DNA of 64,000 bases, taken from GCA-2705995 sp048267965. GTDB lineage: Bacteria; Bacteroidota; Bacteroidia; Flavobacteriales_G; Salibacteraceae. Of this stretch, positions 43,691 through 52,760 are shown piece after piece; within the stretch, counting starts at the first letter, position 1, and the number at the start of each line of letters is the position of its first letter. The notes under the pieces are model-generated. The model was given only the letters and a program-made list of their open reading frames with translations, was not told the origin of the DNA and made no database searches. The stretch covers positions 1 through 64,000 of the forward strand of contig JBLWWK010000014.1 in NCBI GenBank assembly GCA_048267965.1. The letters are read 5' to 3'. The position numbers and the translations under genes were made by a program.

Positions 43691-46492
43691 ATGAAAAACA
43701 CGGTAATCTTTTTGATTTTTCTTGCGTTCAACTTACTGGTTGGTGCGCAACCTTTGCAAGGTGTTTACACAATAGGCACCACTTCTGGTAACAATTACTC
43801 TTCTTTAGATGTAGCGGTTGCCGATTTATACAACTTGGGCGTTGCAGGCGATGTTGAGTTTTGGCTAGACGGTCAACAGTTTTCAACGCCACTCTCTTTT
43901 AACGGAAATCTTACCAACCCTAACAATGCTTTTATAACCTTTAAAACAAATCCAACAGCTGGTCAATTGGCGGCTTTGGTAAACTCGGCCATTCCTGTTC
44001 ACCTTATTTCGATCGAAAATATTGTGTTAGATAGTTTATACATTGAAACTACGGGCCAGGGAAGTGCCATTAGAATTGAAGGATACACAGAGGCTATCAC
44101 TATTCGCAACTGTGTGGTAAAAGGCAAAACAAATGCAGGCGGCCATTGGAGCGAAGCCACTATTTTGAAACGGAGAGGCGGTTTCAATACTACCAATGAT
44201 TTTACGGTTCAGGGAAACACAATCAGGTACGGTTCTTACGGAATTTATGCAGGAGGAACGCCCATTACCGATCAAAACAGATTGTGGCTAGAAGGCAACA
44301 ACATAGATTCTGTAGGGCACATGGGTATTTTCGCTGAAGGCTGGGATACTGCTTCTTTTCTCAACAACGAAATTCAAAACCAATCGATATACGGTGGCCT
44401 CGGTATTCAACTAGACGAAGTGCACAATTTTACCGTGGCAAAAAACTCACTGAAAAGATGCGGCATGGATTTTCACTGGTGCAACACGCTCCCAGGGCAG
44501 CTTGGTGAAGTGGCTAATAATTTTATTGCGAACGTAGATGTTTACCAAGCCAAAGCTATTGATGTAGATGTTTCTCACAACCTTTTAATTGCACATAATA
44601 CCATCAAAGTAGAGTGTCAAGATACGGCTTGGGCAAGACCAATTCACATTTACAATGCCGATAGTATTCAGTTAGTGAACAATATTTTTCACAATAGCTC
44701 AAGCGGACGAATGGTTTCTTCTAACCTAAACCACGAGCCATTAATGAGCGATGGCAACAATTACCATTCTACAGTTTCTGCTCCAAGTTTTCATTTTCCG
44801 GCTGGCACGTACAATGGTCTTGTCAACTATACCAACAACACAGGAAGAGACAGCAATTCTTTCGATGTAGATCCGCTATTTGCGAATAGTTACTCGTATA
44901 TTCCTAATGCGGTAGCCATTGCCAACCAAGGTGTAAGCGGAATAGGAATTATCGATGATATTGCTGGTCAACTAAGAGGGGCTTCTCCAGATATTGGCTG
45001 TTTAGAATTTGCACCCCCTACCGATTATTTGGTGTTGGCTTGGGAAGATACCACCGTTTGTAGAGGAAACGACTCTCTTTTACTCAAAGTAATTAATGCC
45101 GGAAGCAATACCGTAAACACAGCGGTTGTTCAATTGGTTTGGGATAGTTTAGCGGGCAGCTCTAGCACAAGCCAATTATCTATTACAGCTCTACAACCCG
45201 GTAGTTTTACCACAGTAACTGTACCCGCTTTTTTGGCACTTGGAGATACCATTCAGCTGCAAGCAACGCCCATTTTGGTTAACGGAGTTAATCCTTCAAT
45301 AGCCGACTCAATTGTTATCTCTTCTTTGTTTGGGCGAGGGCCGCAATTTTCTGTTCCTGCTTATCCGCATCTCTGCACCAACGATTCATCGTTGCATTTA
45401 ACTGGGATTTCGCCTGCTGGTGGCACGTTTTATGGCTATGGAGTTCAAGATTCTTTGTTTTCTCCCTTCACGGTAGGATCCGGTGTTCACGCTGTAACTT
45501 ACTTAGCGCAAGACTTATACGGATGCTTCGATTCAACCACGTTTTCTGTAACTGTAAACGATACCCTTGAACTAACTCAAATGGGTGGCTTAGAAGTGTG
45601 TGAAGAGGATGCTGCTGTAGCTCTCCATCTTTTTCAACCTGCAGGCGGAAATTATTCTGGAGCAGGAGTTTCAAACGGTGCATTTATTCCTTCTCTGGTA
45701 AGTCCAGGCTTTTACCGAGTAGACTACGAAATTACAGCTGCAACAGGTTGCCAATCTACCAGCTGGGCAGATGTTGAGGTAAAAGCGAATCCTACTTTAA
45801 CCAAGAGCGCAGTAGATTCCGTTTGTCAGAACGATGCTCTTTTGGCCTTGTCGATATTTACACCATCTGGAGGTGTTTATTCTGGGGTAGGTGTAAACGC
45901 TGCAGGGGTGCTGAATCCTGCTATTTTGCCCGCGGGAGTAACCACTGTTAATTACTATTTTGAAGGAACCAATGGTTGCTCGGTAACCGATTCTGCAGAA
46001 GTAGTGATTTTAGAAAAACCAGAGATTTTCTTGGGAGAAGATACCTTGATTTGTGCTGGCGATAGTGTGGGATTTCAGGTAGGAAACGACTTTACGAATG
46101 TTTTATGGTCTACTGGAGAAACAAGCCTTATTGTTCATTTTTCATCTGAAAATGAATATTCTGTGAAAGCTCAATGGCAAAATGGGTGTTGGGCATCCGA
46201 TTCTATTTTTGTTGGCGTAGATCAATGTTTAGGTGTTGAATCGGTTAAAGATGAACTAGGTATAAAAATATATCCCAATCCTACCAGTGATGTTGTGCAG
46301 GTACAACTCCTCGATACCGATGATTTACTTACAGCTATTGAAATAGTTGATTTGAACGGAAAAACGGTTCGTACCGTTAATGTAGCTGCAAATACAGCCA
46401 TACTTCGCTTAGGTGATTTACCTAAAGGAGCTTATATAGTAAGGGCAGAGTGTAGCCACAGACATTGGATAAAAACCCTTATTGTAAACTAG
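43691..46492 (+). CDS. Large secreted parallel beta-helix protein with type IX sorting domain
   Basis: The 933-residue protein has a signal peptide (MKNTVIFLIFLAFNLLVGAQ) and a right-handed parallel beta-helix (about 100-330; TIRNCVVKGKTN, TIRYGSYGIYAGG, NFTVAKNSLKRCG). Several Ig-like/PKD-like repeats follow (about 430-830; repeated GG-x-YSGxGV patterns), then a type IX sorting domain (about 850-933) with IKIYPNPTSDVVQV. It probably works outside the cell as an adhesin or polysaccharide-acting protein. A clear terminator follows. Confidence 0.85.
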   Translation: MKNTVIFLIFLAFNLLVGAQPLQGVYTIGTTSGNNYSSLDVAVADLYNLGVAGDVEFWLDGQQFSTPLSFNGNLTNPNNAFITFKTNPTAGQLAALVNSAIPVHLISIENIVLDSLYIETTGQGSAIRIEGYTEAITIRNCVVKGKTNAGGHWSEATILKRRGGFNTTNDFTVQGNTIRYGSYGIYAGGTPITDQNRLWLEGNNIDSVGHMGIFAEGWDTASFLNNEIQNQSIYGGLGIQLDEVHNFTVAKNSLKRCGMDFHWCNTLPGQLGEVANNFIANVDVYQAKAIDVDVSHNLLIAHNTIKVECQDTAWARPIHIYNADSIQLVNNIFHNSSSGRMVSSNLNHEPLMSDGNNYHSTVSAPSFHFPAGTYNGLVNYTNNTGRDSNSFDVDPLFANSYSYIPNAVAIANQGVSGIGIIDDIAGQLRGASPDIGCLEFAPPTDYLVLAWEDTTVCRGNDSLLLKVINAGSNTVNTAVVQLVWDSLAGSSSTSQLSITALQPGSFTTVTVPAFLALGDTIQLQATPILVNGVNPSIADSIVISSLFGRGPQFSVPAYPHLCTNDSSLHLTGISPAGGTFYGYGVQDSLFSPFTVGSGVHAVTYLAQDLYGCFDSTTFSVTVNDTLELTQMGGLEVCEEDAAVALHLFQPAGGNYSGAGVSNGAFIPSLVSPGFYRVDYEITAATGCQSTSWADVEVKANPTLTKSAVDSVCQNDALLALSIFTPSGGVYSGVGVNAAGVLNPAILPAGVTTVNYYFEGTNGCSVTDSAEVVILEKPEIFLGEDTLICAGDSVGFQVGNDFTNVLWSTGETSLIVHFSSENEYSVKAQWQNGCWASDSIFVGVDQCLGVESVKDELGIKIYPNPTSDVVQVQLLDTDDLLTAIEIVDLNGKTVRTVNVAANTAILRLGDLPKGAYIVRAECSHRHWIKTLIVN

Positions 46493-46510
46493 AAGGGCCT
46501 TGAAGAAGTA

Positions 46511-46538
46511 AAGAGCAGCGTAAAAGCTGCTCTTTTTT
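46511..46538 (+). terminator. Rho-independent terminator after the beta-helix gene
   Basis: The arms AAGAGCAGC (46511-46519) and GCTGCTCTT (46526-46534) form a perfect 9-bp stem with a 6-nt loop, followed by TTTT. It sits 18 bases after the stop and ahead of the convergent DUF885 gene. Confidence 0.85.
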
Positions 46539-46542
46539 AGGG

Positions 46543-47799
46543 CTAAAGTTGTTTAATCTGTTTTTGTAAAATAGAAAGGGGAAGCGGACCAAGGTCGAGA
46601 ATTGCTTGGTGAAATTGTTTGAGTTCATGGGCAGATTGGGCCTTTTGTTTTAAAGAATTGAACACCGATTTTCCGTACTTGTAGGTAACTACTTGTGCTG
46701 GCCATCTTTTTATTCTCGCTATTTCTCGCCACCCAATGTTATCTTGATTTTGAATATGCTCTTGCCAAAATTGAAAAGCTTGCTCATCTGACCAACCTAA
46801 GTAGTTAATGCCTACATCTAAACACACGCGTGTAGATCGAATAAGGTCCCAATTAAGTTGTTTCAGTTTATCTGCATCAGAGTGAAAAGCGCCTAACTGA
46901 TATCCGAATTGCTCTACATAGGCTCCCCAACCTTCTGTGTAACCCATGTAATAGAATAAAGCTCTAACACCTAGTTCCATTTTTTGGTGAATACTGCCTT
47001 GGTAATGATGGCCAGGAATGGCCTCGTGTAAATAAATCCAGCCCATCTCACGTGTGTCGTATGTAGAATCGAAATGGTTGTAGTAGAAGGTATCTTGAGA
47101 GTAATAAGCAGGAACCATGCGCATGGTAGGGCTGCTTCCGGGCTGTATAGAAACAGCATCTACCTTATCGAGGTAAGGAAAAAAATTGCTTGCATTGGCG
47201 TTTACTGCATCTTCAATTTGATTGTATCGGTGTACTATTTGCGCATTGGTTTTTAGATAGTAATCACGTTCTGTATTTGTTTTTACCTTATCTGAAATCG
47301 AGTTTATTTCTTGTTTTACCGTCTCAATTTCTGCTTGACCAAAGGCCAATAAACCTTCTGGTGTAACGGCACGGTCTACCCATTTTTTAAGAAAATAGCA
47401 GTAAAACTCTTTGCCTAATTCTTCGTTGATAAGTTGTTGGCCATTGATTTCTCTCGGTTTTTGTTTCCACCTTTTTTCTAGTTGAATTCTTTCGAGGTTG
47501 AGGTCTATTTCGTAGCGCATAACCTGGTAAGACAAAAACTCATTATGGGTTAAGGTTGTCGTATCAACATGTGCCAACCGCTCAAAATAGTTTTTAAAGA
47601 AAGTTTCTTGTCGAGCAAGTGTTTTAAGGCTCTGTATGTTGATGAGATTTTCTACATAGCTCAACTGAATATCTTGAATTTGCTGTGTGCTATATTCTTG
47701 CTCGAAAGATTGCGCAATTTCGTTGAAATCATTTTTGGGAGTTGAAAAATTGCATGAGAATAAACACAATAGAAAGATCGAAAAATACTGAAAATTCAT
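46543..47799 (-). CDS. DUF885 family lipoprotein, zincin-like peptidase
   Basis: The 418-residue protein begins with a lipoprotein signal (LCLFSC, Cys about 16). The DUF885 region carries the HEAIPGHHYQG motif (about 254-264), the metal-binding helix of this zincin-like family, with a downstream Glu in EGWGAYVE as a likely third ligand. It is shorter than many DUF885 proteins (about 550-600), but the catalytic section is complete. It is probably a membrane-attached carboxypeptidase or dipeptidase. It converges on the beta-helix gene across a terminator. Confidence 0.85.
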   Translation of the reverse strand: MNFQYFSIFLLCLFSCNFSTPKNDFNEIAQSFEQEYSTQQIQDIQLSYVENLINIQSLKTLARQETFFKNYFERLAHVDTTTLTHNEFLSYQVMRYEIDLNLERIQLEKRWKQKPREINGQQLINEELGKEFYCYFLKKWVDRAVTPEGLLAFGQAEIETVKQEINSISDKVKTNTERDYYLKTNAQIVHRYNQIEDAVNANASNFFPYLDKVDAVSIQPGSSPTMRMVPAYYSQDTFYYNHFDSTYDTREMGWIYLHEAIPGHHYQGSIHQKMELGVRALFYYMGYTEGWGAYVEQFGYQLGAFHSDADKLKQLNWDLIRSTRVCLDVGINYLGWSDEQAFQFWQEHIQNQDNIGWREIARIKRWPAQVVTYKYGKSVFNSLKQKAQSAHELKQFHQAILDLGPLPLSILQKQIKQL

Positions 47800-47946
47800 G
47801 TCCTAATAAATTGATTTGCAAATAGTTTGGGAGAGGTTTGGCTCTGCTTAGAAGAGAATAACGAGCCACCTGCCCAAAAACCAAAGGATGTGATTTTAGG
47901 AGTAAAGAGTACGGTGAAAATTGCTAATTATCGAACGGCAGGTAAA

Positions 47947-48810
47947 TTAACTCAGGTTTTTGAGCGCCTTGCGCAAATTGTTGGCATCAGAGTAGCCCAC
48001 TTGTTGCGCGGCATCATTCACTGGCATTCCTTTTTTTATAAGTTGCTGTGCAGCACTTCTTTTTAAGTGGAGAAAATATTGATAAGGAGATTGCCCCATC
48101 AATTCTTTGAAAGAACGGATTAAATGATACTTTGATAAATTGCCCACCAAGGCCAACTCGTTTAAATCGAGATCACCATTTTTATTGTCGTTTAGGTAAT
48201 CAACGCACAATTGGATCCTACGATAAATTTCTTCTTTAGTAATCCTGTTTTTAGCCTTGAGCTTGCCCAATTTTTGGTCGATAGAAAGCTGCTCTTGAAC
48301 AATGCCTGTTACCAATGCAGAATAGAAGCTATGCCAATCTTCATCTGGCAAAGGTTTTTGTTGCCTTAGCCTATGTAGCAAAGGAAAAAGCAAAAGGGAA
48401 ATGGTTTTCTTGGGTTCTATTCGATGAATACTTGGTGTAAGATGAAATTGGCCTTTTTCGGTTCGGTAATGAGCTTGATGATCGATTTCTGAACGTGTAA
48501 AATAATGGTAAACTTCTTCTATTAATTCTGCCGGAGGATATATACAAATGCCTTCTACAATGCTTTTAGAATCGACAATTGTAGAGAGATATTCGCCTTT
48601 ATTTACCAAAAGAAATTCATTCTCTTTCAGAGAATAATTTCTTCCTCTCAACTGATAGTGTTCGGTTCCTGATAAAACCAGTTTTAAAGAATAGGGAGCT
48701 GCTTCTTCAGATTTTTCAAATTGCGAAAGTCGTGAGTAGAGACAACGACTTTCGTTGTAACCTACCAGCGGTTTTTCTTGAAGATTAATAATGGATTCTT
48801 TTGTATTCAA
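47947..48810 (-). CDS. AraC family transcriptional regulator
   Basis: The protein has an N-terminal cupin-like sensing part (about 20-130; ENEFLLVNKGEYLS) and a C-terminal AraC helix-turn-helix pair with KYHLIRSFKELMGQSPYQYF and VNDAAQQVGYSDANNLRKAL. The start is uncertain. The frame runs to 48921, but the first 37 residues look untypical and a TATTTTTG promoter box (48826-48833, minus strand) lies inside them, so the TTG at 48810 (287 residues) is preferred. It is divergent from the 48994-53725 cluster and may regulate it. Confidence 0.82.
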   Translation of the reverse strand: MNTKESIINLQEKPLVGYNESRCLYSRLSQFEKSEEAAPYSLKLVLSGTEHYQLRGRNYSLKENEFLLVNKGEYLSTIVDSKSIVEGICIYPPAELIEEVYHYFTRSEIDHQAHYRTEKGQFHLTPSIHRIEPKKTISLLLFPLLHRLRQQKPLPDEDWHSFYSALVTGIVQEQLSIDQKLGKLKAKNRITKEEIYRRIQLCVDYLNDNKNGDLDLNELALVGNLSKYHLIRSFKELMGQSPYQYFLHLKRSAAQQLIKKGMPVNDAAQQVGYSDANNLRKALKNLS

Positions 48811-48825
48811 AACGCAGCGTTTTAT

Positions 48826-48833
48826 CAAAAATA
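48826..48833 (-). promoter_or_regulatory. Bacteroidota -7 box (TATTTTTG) for the AraC regulator gene
   Basis: On the minus strand this reads TATTTTTG, a full match to TAnnTTTG, 15 bases before the proposed TTG start at 48810. No good -33 TTG is seen. Confidence 0.35.
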
Positions 48834-48993
48834 ACACAACGCTTTTTAGGGTAAGCAGGATGTTGATGTGCGGTGTAAGGTGCTGATTAACGGTGTTTAA
48901 AAACCGTAGAAAGATTAGCAACTTTTACCGTTGGGTTGTAAAACGGGCTTTCTTCTTTTGTGTATCAATAAGCTGCTATAAAGTGCTTTATAT

Positions 48994-49623
48994 ATGAAGG
49001 ATCCGATTTCTGCTGCTATTAAAATTTCTGCGCTTCTTTACAGCATTGCCTTGCTTTTTAGTTTTCTGTTTGCGCAAATAGCTGTTGGGCAAAACAAAAG
49101 GCTTACCGGCATTCAGGTTTCTTATTTAGGTGAAATGATTACGCACCCAGGGGTTAAGGTAGGCGTAGATTATAATTTACGCTCATGGTCGAAAGTTAAG
49201 GCAGAAGGTAAAAAACGAGAAAGAACCCTCTCGAAAAGCGTTGTTTTATCGCCAACTTTAGGCTCATTTTACCATAAAAGATACCAAACTGGCTTTTTCA
49301 TTGTGCCAGAACTGAAATATTACAGAGAAAATCAGAAAGGTGTTTTTTACGATGTTGGCGTTGGGCTAGGCTATTTACGAACGGTAATTCCCAATGTGTA
49401 CGAAGTAACTTCTTCTGGCGAGCTCAACAAGGTAAATGTGGGATATAATTACTTCTCTTCGCTATGGTTTTTCACCTTGGGTAAATCGGTTAAAAAGGAA
49501 AACAGTAAGTCCTTTTCTCTTTTTGTAAAGCCTCAACTTATGTATGCGGTTCCTAACTTTTATTACGGCACAGGATATTTCTTTCTAGAACTAGGAGTCA
49601 ACTTTAAAATTAAATCGGCATGA
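48994..49623 (+). CDS. Putative outer-membrane beta-barrel protein of unknown function
   Basis: The 209-residue protein has an N-terminal hydrophobic export signal (about 10-33, ending QIAVGQ), then alternating polar/hydrophobic strands rich in Tyr, Phe and Gly (for example FFIVPELKYY, GVFYDVGVGLGYL, FYYGTGYFFLELGVNF). This resembles a small outer-membrane barrel. No family recognised. It overlaps the next gene by 4 bases and begins the hydrolase cluster divergent from the AraC regulator. Confidence 0.68.
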   Translation: MKDPISAAIKISALLYSIALLFSFLFAQIAVGQNKRLTGIQVSYLGEMITHPGVKVGVDYNLRSWSKVKAEGKKRERTLSKSVVLSPTLGSFYHKRYQTGFFIVPELKYYRENQKGVFYDVGVGLGYLRTVIPNVYEVTSSGELNKVNVGYNYFSSLWFFTLGKSVKKENSKSFSLFVKPQLMYAVPNFYYGTGYFFLELGVNFKIKSA

Positions 49624-50675
49624 GGTTAACATCGTTATTATCGCTTTCGTTGCTTGCTCTTTTTTTTCTCTCGTGTGAAAAGTTTGAATTCACAGAAAAG
49701 GCAGATACGTATTACCATTTAAAAGTAAACGATGCAATAATTCCTGTTTGGGTGAAAGGCAACACCCAATCGAAAAAGTTTGTGGTGTTTGTAAATGGCG
49801 GCCCTGGTCTAACTTCTTTAGATGTTGCTCACATGGATTTATTGGGCTGGGAAGATTCGTTAGAAAATGAGGTTGCGATGGTTTATTACGACCAGCGCGG
49901 CAACGGAAATGCACAGGGTAGAATACCTCAAAAAACGCTCACTTTACGCCATTATCTAGCAGATTTAAAAGCGGTAATTCAAAGTATTCACGCCCAGTAC
50001 GATGGCGTTCAAGTGTTTTTAATGGGCCATAGTTTCGGAGGGTTAATTGGCCAATCATTTTTACTCGAAGAAGCCAATAGTAATTTGGTTTCAGGCTGGA
50101 TTAATATTGCAGGCAGTACGTTGGTAGACAACCAGCTAGAGTGGCAGTATCGACTTGAGTTTTTAAAGGGAATAGCTCAAGATCAAATGATTAACGATTC
50201 TATAAAATGGTCGAGTGCTTTAGCGTGGGCTGAAAACAACAATCCGATAGAAACAAAAAGTCAGAAAAAAGAGTGGAGAGCGTTTCTTGGGCATGCAGGA
50301 GAAGGCCTAATCCCAACAGACGACCTGAACATTTCGGTGAAAGACTTTTTAGGCGTAACCTTTCATTCGTCTTACAATGTTTTTCCGGCCTATTTATCAA
50401 CCAACAGCAGTTGGGTGAGTTACAAATTGTTTACCGATACAAAAGGAACCAATCTCTTGCCCCATTTGCACCACATTAAAATCCCAGTTTTAACCATTTG
50501 GGGAAAATACGATGATGTAATTCCACCTCAACTCGGTTTAGATGGGTTTAACGCTCTGGGAACGGCTCCTACAAAAAAAGAGTTTTTGCTTTTTGAAGAA
50601 TCAGGACACCAACCGTTTGTAAACCAGCCCCACTTATTCGAAAAAGAGGTAGTGGCTTTTGTAAAAAGCATTTAG
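49620..50675 (+). CDS. Lipoprotein alpha/beta hydrolase, prolyl iminopeptidase-like
   Basis: The 351-residue protein carries a lipobox (LFFLSC, Cys about 19) and an alpha/beta hydrolase fold. Motifs are VNGGPGLTSLD (oxyanion, HGGPG-like), YYDQRGNG, nucleophile MGHSFGGLIG (about 136-145), acidic D in WGKYDDVIPP and His in EESGHQPF near the C-terminus. The NGGPG segment and YDQRG are typical of proline iminopeptidase relatives. It is probably membrane-anchored and faces the periplasm or the outside. It overlaps the previous gene by 4 bases. Confidence 0.85.
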   Translation: MRLTSLLSLSLLALFFLSCEKFEFTEKADTYYHLKVNDAIIPVWVKGNTQSKKFVVFVNGGPGLTSLDVAHMDLLGWEDSLENEVAMVYYDQRGNGNAQGRIPQKTLTLRHYLADLKAVIQSIHAQYDGVQVFLMGHSFGGLIGQSFLLEEANSNLVSGWINIAGSTLVDNQLEWQYRLEFLKGIAQDQMINDSIKWSSALAWAENNNPIETKSQKKEWRAFLGHAGEGLIPTDDLNISVKDFLGVTFHSSYNVFPAYLSTNSSWVSYKLFTDTKGTNLLPHLHHIKIPVLTIWGKYDDVIPPQLGLDGFNALGTAPTKKEFLLFEESGHQPFVNQPHLFEKEVVAFVKSI

Positions 50676-50706
50676 TTGTTAACTTTTAAAATTAGACTAT
50701 TACGGT

Positions 50707-52077
50707 ATGAAATCAATCTTGTCGATCTTTTTGGTTTTTTGTTTTGTTGGCGCTGCATGCCAGACCCAACCTTTAGCAAGAAAATCTTCTTTGGGTGTAA
50801 TGTTAGAAGAAAGCCCAGCGCAGAATGAAAAAAACGAGCCGAGTGTGCAAGTTTTAGAAGTTATGCCTGCTTCAACGGCTTCCAATTGTGGCATTTTGTC
50901 TCAAGACCTGATAAAAGCCATCAACGGAAACCCGGTTAACTCTATACGAGAAGTAATCGCTGCCATGAACGAGATTCGAGAGAAAGAAAAAGTGGAAGTG
51001 ATGGTTGTAAGAAACGGAAAATCACTTACTCTCAGCGGCAAAGCCATTGGCAAACCCAAAGAGAAATCTGAGTTTGCAACAGTAAAATACGGGGAGGTAG
51101 ATTACGAAGGAAACCGATTGCGAACCATTTTGCACTTACCAAAAACCGATGTAAAACAACCACCCGTAGTGTTTTTTATTCAAGGATATCCTTGTCAGTC
51201 GGTAGATTTAGCATTGTTAGGCGAGGTTCCTACCCGAAAACTTATCGATGATTGGGTACAAGCGGGTTTTGCTGTTTATAGAGTTGAAAAACCTGGAATG
51301 GGCGATAGCGAAAGTTCTGTGCCTTGTTCAGAAATAGGATTTACCGAAGAGCTTAAGGCCTTCGAAGAAGGGTATTTAGCGTTGCTGAAAAACCCCGATA
51401 TCGATACAGATAATGTTTTCATTTTTGGTCATTCTTTAGGCGGAATTGTTGCTCCGTTGTTGGCCTCGAAATACAAAGCAAAAGGCGTAATTACGTACGG
51501 AACAGTAGTAAATACTTGGTTCGAATACATGCAAGAGCTCACAAGAGTGCAAGGCGAAATGTTTAATTCTCCCGATGTTGAGGTTGAAAACGATATTCGA
51601 AATGCCACCCCTTTTTGGTACCAACTGCTGGTCGAAGGCAAAAGCAATCAAGAGATTTTAAAGAATGAGGCCATTGAAAAAATGCTAGAAAGAGAAGGAA
51701 CCTTAGAGTCGTTTGAAAACGGCTATTTTATTGGTCGTCATTATTCTTTTTGGGCAGATATTCAGGCGGTTCAATTGGCCAAAGCATGGTCTCAAGTAGA
51801 AACCAATGTTCTTGCATTGTATGGAGAATTCGATATTCAAGCGCTTAATCCTAATCATATTTATCAGATTGAACGCATCGTAAACTCAAATACAAAAGGA
51901 AAGGCAGAAGCAAAAGTAATTACTAAGGCAGATCATGGTTTTGTAGAATTTGATTCTATGCAAGAAAACGTAGATGCGTTAAGCACAGGAACCTACTCAC
52001 AGTATTTAAGAAACAATTACCACACAGGAATTGCTACAACTACCTTAACTTGGATGAAAAGTATTGCCAGCAAGTGA
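50707..52077 (+). CDS. Lipoprotein with PDZ domain fused to alpha/beta hydrolase
   Basis: The 456-residue protein starts with a lipoprotein signal (FVGAAC, Cys about 18). A PDZ domain spans about 35-115 (SLGVMLEE, SQDLIKAINGNPVNSIREV). An alpha/beta hydrolase domain follows from about 125, with nucleophile Ser in FGHSLGGIVAP (about 240-250), acidic D in LYGEFDIQ and His in ADHGFVEF. The fusion of a peptide-binding PDZ with a hydrolase suggests substrate capture or regulation. It follows the lipoprotein hydrolase gene after 31 bases and leads into two secreted unknowns. Confidence 0.85.
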   Translation: MKSILSIFLVFCFVGAACQTQPLARKSSLGVMLEESPAQNEKNEPSVQVLEVMPASTASNCGILSQDLIKAINGNPVNSIREVIAAMNEIREKEKVEVMVVRNGKSLTLSGKAIGKPKEKSEFATVKYGEVDYEGNRLRTILHLPKTDVKQPPVVFFIQGYPCQSVDLALLGEVPTRKLIDDWVQAGFAVYRVEKPGMGDSESSVPCSEIGFTEELKAFEEGYLALLKNPDIDTDNVFIFGHSLGGIVAPLLASKYKAKGVITYGTVVNTWFEYMQELTRVQGEMFNSPDVEVENDIRNATPFWYQLLVEGKSNQEILKNEAIEKMLEREGTLESFENGYFIGRHYSFWADIQAVQLAKAWSQVETNVLALYGEFDIQALNPNHIYQIERIVNSNTKGKAEAKVITKADHGFVEFDSMQENVDALSTGTYSQYLRNNYHTGIATTTLTWMKSIASK

Positions 52078-52760
52078 AAAGTATTGGATTAGCGCTGTTT
52101 TGTTTTTTATGCTGTATTGCTGAAGGAAGAACTCAAACCTTAAATGGTTATTTTCAAGAAGTTCAGGGCCCGATTGCAGAGCAAGATGCTCAATACCATT
52201 TTATTGGGGAAAACAATTTTGTATATCGAGATTGGGACGATGTAGGCGATCGATTCGGAGCGGGAACTTTTGAGATTAAAAAAGATTCTATCTTTTTTTA
52301 TTTCGAAACGGTTCCTACAGCATTTAAAGGAGAATCAGTTATCGCTGAAAAAAACAATTTAGAAACATCTGTATTTCAAGTTGTGAATCCTGTTTTTGGT
52401 GAGCCTCACTGGAAATGCTCGTATCAAATAATAGAAGCTGATAGCGTAATAGATCAGCAAGAGATTGGCCATTTTGGATATTTTCAAGTAGCCGTAAAAG
52501 AGAATCAACTGCTCCGGATCTATGCTCATTTGCAGGGTTTAGACAACAGTTTTGTTTACCCTTTTCAATTAGATTTTCACGGTAAAAAAGAGCAATACAA
52601 TTATTGCATTAGCAGCGCAGCCATTAGAGATTATGCCCAACTTCTTGCTGCAACCGAAAAAGCTTATCCATTTCGTGTAAAGAAAAAAGGAACGCTTTTT
52701 GGCTTAAAAGAGAACAATCAATGGATTTGGTATAAAAAGATGAACCAGAATAAGTTATGA
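52074..52760 (+). CDS. Exported protein of unknown function
   Basis: From the GTG at 52074 the protein has 228 residues and starts with a proper signal peptide (KSIGLALFCFLCCIAEGRTQ). An ATG at 52050 would add eight polar residues (MDEKYCQQ) in front, so GTG is preferred; it forms a GTGA overlap with the PDZ-hydrolase stop. The body is beta-rich without a recognised motif. The next gene overlaps it by ATGA. Function unknown. Confidence 0.72.
   Translation: MKSIGLALFCFLCCIAEGRTQTLNGYFQEVQGPIAEQDAQYHFIGENNFVYRDWDDVGDRFGAGTFEIKKDSIFFYFETVPTAFKGESVIAEKNNLETSVFQVVNPVFGEPHWKCSYQIIEADSVIDQQEIGHFGYFQVAVKENQLLRIYAHLQGLDNSFVYPFQLDFHGKKEQYNYCISSAAIRDYAQLLAATEKAYPFRVKKKGTLFGLKENNQWIWYKKMNQNKL

Noticed and set aside
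47827..48066. 79-codon frame between the DUF885 and AraC genes
   Set aside because: Mostly antisense to the conserved AraC helix-turn-helix region.
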